Assembly (NCBI GenBank): GCA_026125865.1
Contig: JAHCKI010000125.1
Coordinates: 1 to 6,836, forward strand
Length of the DNA: 6,836 nucleotides
Direction of reading: 5' to 3'
Origin: Rhodospirillales bacterium
GTDB lineage: Bacteria; Pseudomonadota; Alphaproteobacteria; Rhodospirillales; Defluviicoccaceae
In this document: positions 6,386 to 6,836 of the stretch, piece by piece
How the letters are laid out: each line of letters begins with the position of its first letter
Numbering within the stretch: position 1 is the stretch's first letter
Notes under the pieces: generated by a model
What the model saw: the letters and a program-made list of their open reading frames with translations, nothing else
What the model was told of the DNA's origin: nothing
The model's database searches: none
Program-made: the position numbers and the translations under genes

Positions 6386-6836
6386 ATGCCGATAACGATG
6401 CCGCCGAATACTCGAAACCGCCGTTTCCCCCGTCCGTTTTCGTTGTTCCCGGTACCGGCATTGCTGCTTGTGATCTTCGTCGCTGCGTGCGTGCAACCGG
6501 CCGTGCCGACCGACCGATACTTTAGAATGGTGGTGACGGCGCCGGAGACGCCGCTGGCGAAGCAGCCCTTCGGTGACATCATCGTGGTCGAACGTCCCAG
6601 CGCGGAGGGGCTGCTGATCAGCCGCCCCATCCTCTATGTGGATGCCCGTCAATCGAACGAACTGCGCGAATACCCGTACGACTATTGGGCCGAATCCCCG
6701 GCCATCATGATCAGAAATGAGTTGGTGCGCTGCCTGGAAGGTGTAGGCGCAGCGCCGCGCGTCCTGAGCGACGATTTGCGGGTCAATGGCAACCACTCGG
6801 TCGTCGGCAGCTTGCAGCGCCTCGAACATGTAGTCG
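6386..6836 (+). CDS. PqiC-type (ABC_trans_aux) transporter lipoprotein, 3' end outside the window
   Basis: The frame is open from the ATG at 6386 to the window end, giving 150 codons. The N-terminus has a basic region (RNRRFPRPF, 10-18), a hydrophobic stretch (20-34) and a lipobox VAAC with Cys35 as the predicted lipidated residue, so the mature protein should be attached to a membrane, most likely the outer membrane. The mature part, with a 'DRYFRM' strand, 'RPILYVDARQSNELREY..YDYWAE' pattern and 'LRVNGNHSVVGSLQRLEHV' near the cut end, fits the ABC-type transport auxiliary lipoprotein family that includes PqiC. An ATG at 6398 is an alternative start. It is the last visible gene of the operon, 4 bases after the MCE gene. 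It probably provides the outer-membrane end for lipid transfer, as PqiC does for PqiB; this is inferred from the family. Confidence 0.85.
   Translation, partial: MPITMPPNTRNRRFPRPFSLFPVPALLLVIFVAACVQPAVPTDRYFRMVVTAPETPLAKQPFGDIIVVERPSAEGLLISRPILYVDARQSNELREYPYDYWAESPAIMIRNELVRCLEGVGAAPRVLSDDLRVNGNHSVVGSLQRLEHVV

Noticed and set aside
6305..6829. Minus-strand open frame of 174 codons opposite the lipoprotein gene
   Set aside because: The plus-strand frame has a signal peptide, lipobox and correct operon position, while the minus-strand product is low-complexity and unrecognisable.
1..6836. CRISPR arrays, tRNA or rRNA genes, insertion sequences
   Set aside because: I saw no regularly spaced repeat array, tRNA-like cloverleaf, rRNA segment or transposase, and the window is almost fully covered by ordinary protein-coding genes.

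Overview
This window looks like chromosomal DNA from an alphaproteobacterium, probably a Rhodospirillales-like lineage. The reasons are GC-rich coding DNA, a cytochrome c oxidase subunit III gene followed directly by a DUF983 gene, an MlaE-MlaF-MCE-lipoprotein transporter operon of the type common in that class, and an MCE C-terminus ending in an 'FSRQIRQNP' motif that I recall from alphaproteobacterial MCE proteins. The assignment is by recognition, not by a search. All genes lie on the + strand.

Region 1 (1-527) is the tail of a cytochrome oxidase cluster: the last 37 codons of subunit III (ctaE/coxC), then a small zinc-ribbon, two-helix DUF983 membrane protein.

Region 2 (528-1540) holds a multi-helix DUF2189 membrane protein. 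I start it at the ATG at 623, because the 524-622 stretch contains an imperfect palindrome (541-576) that resembles a dispersed intergenic repeat. The short gap before the next gene carries three direct repeats spaced 11 bp apart.

Region 3 (1541-6836) is one tight operon of six genes with gaps of 4 to 17 bases. Gene 1 is a GAF-PP2C(SpoIIE)-RsbW-type ATPase fusion, predicted to be both serine phosphatase and serine kinase. Gene 2 is a stand-alone STAS protein with an intact DSSG phosphorylation motif. Genes 3 to 6 are an MlaE permease, an MlaF ATPase, a membrane-anchored MCE (MlaD) protein with a long helical tail, and the start of a PqiC-type (ABC_trans_aux) lipoprotein cut by the window end. 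Together genes 3 to 6 form a phospholipid or lipid transporter between inner and outer membranes.

The most interesting point is the joining of a complete partner-switching pair (kinase/phosphatase plus STAS) to a lipid transporter whose E. coli counterpart uses a STAS subunit, MlaB. No sigma factor or separate anti-sigma factor is visible here. A reasonable hypothesis is that the STAS protein is an MlaB-like subunit whose binding to MlaF is switched by reversible serine phosphorylation in response to a GAF-sensed signal. The alternative is an ordinary anti-sigma antagonist whose target is encoded elsewhere.
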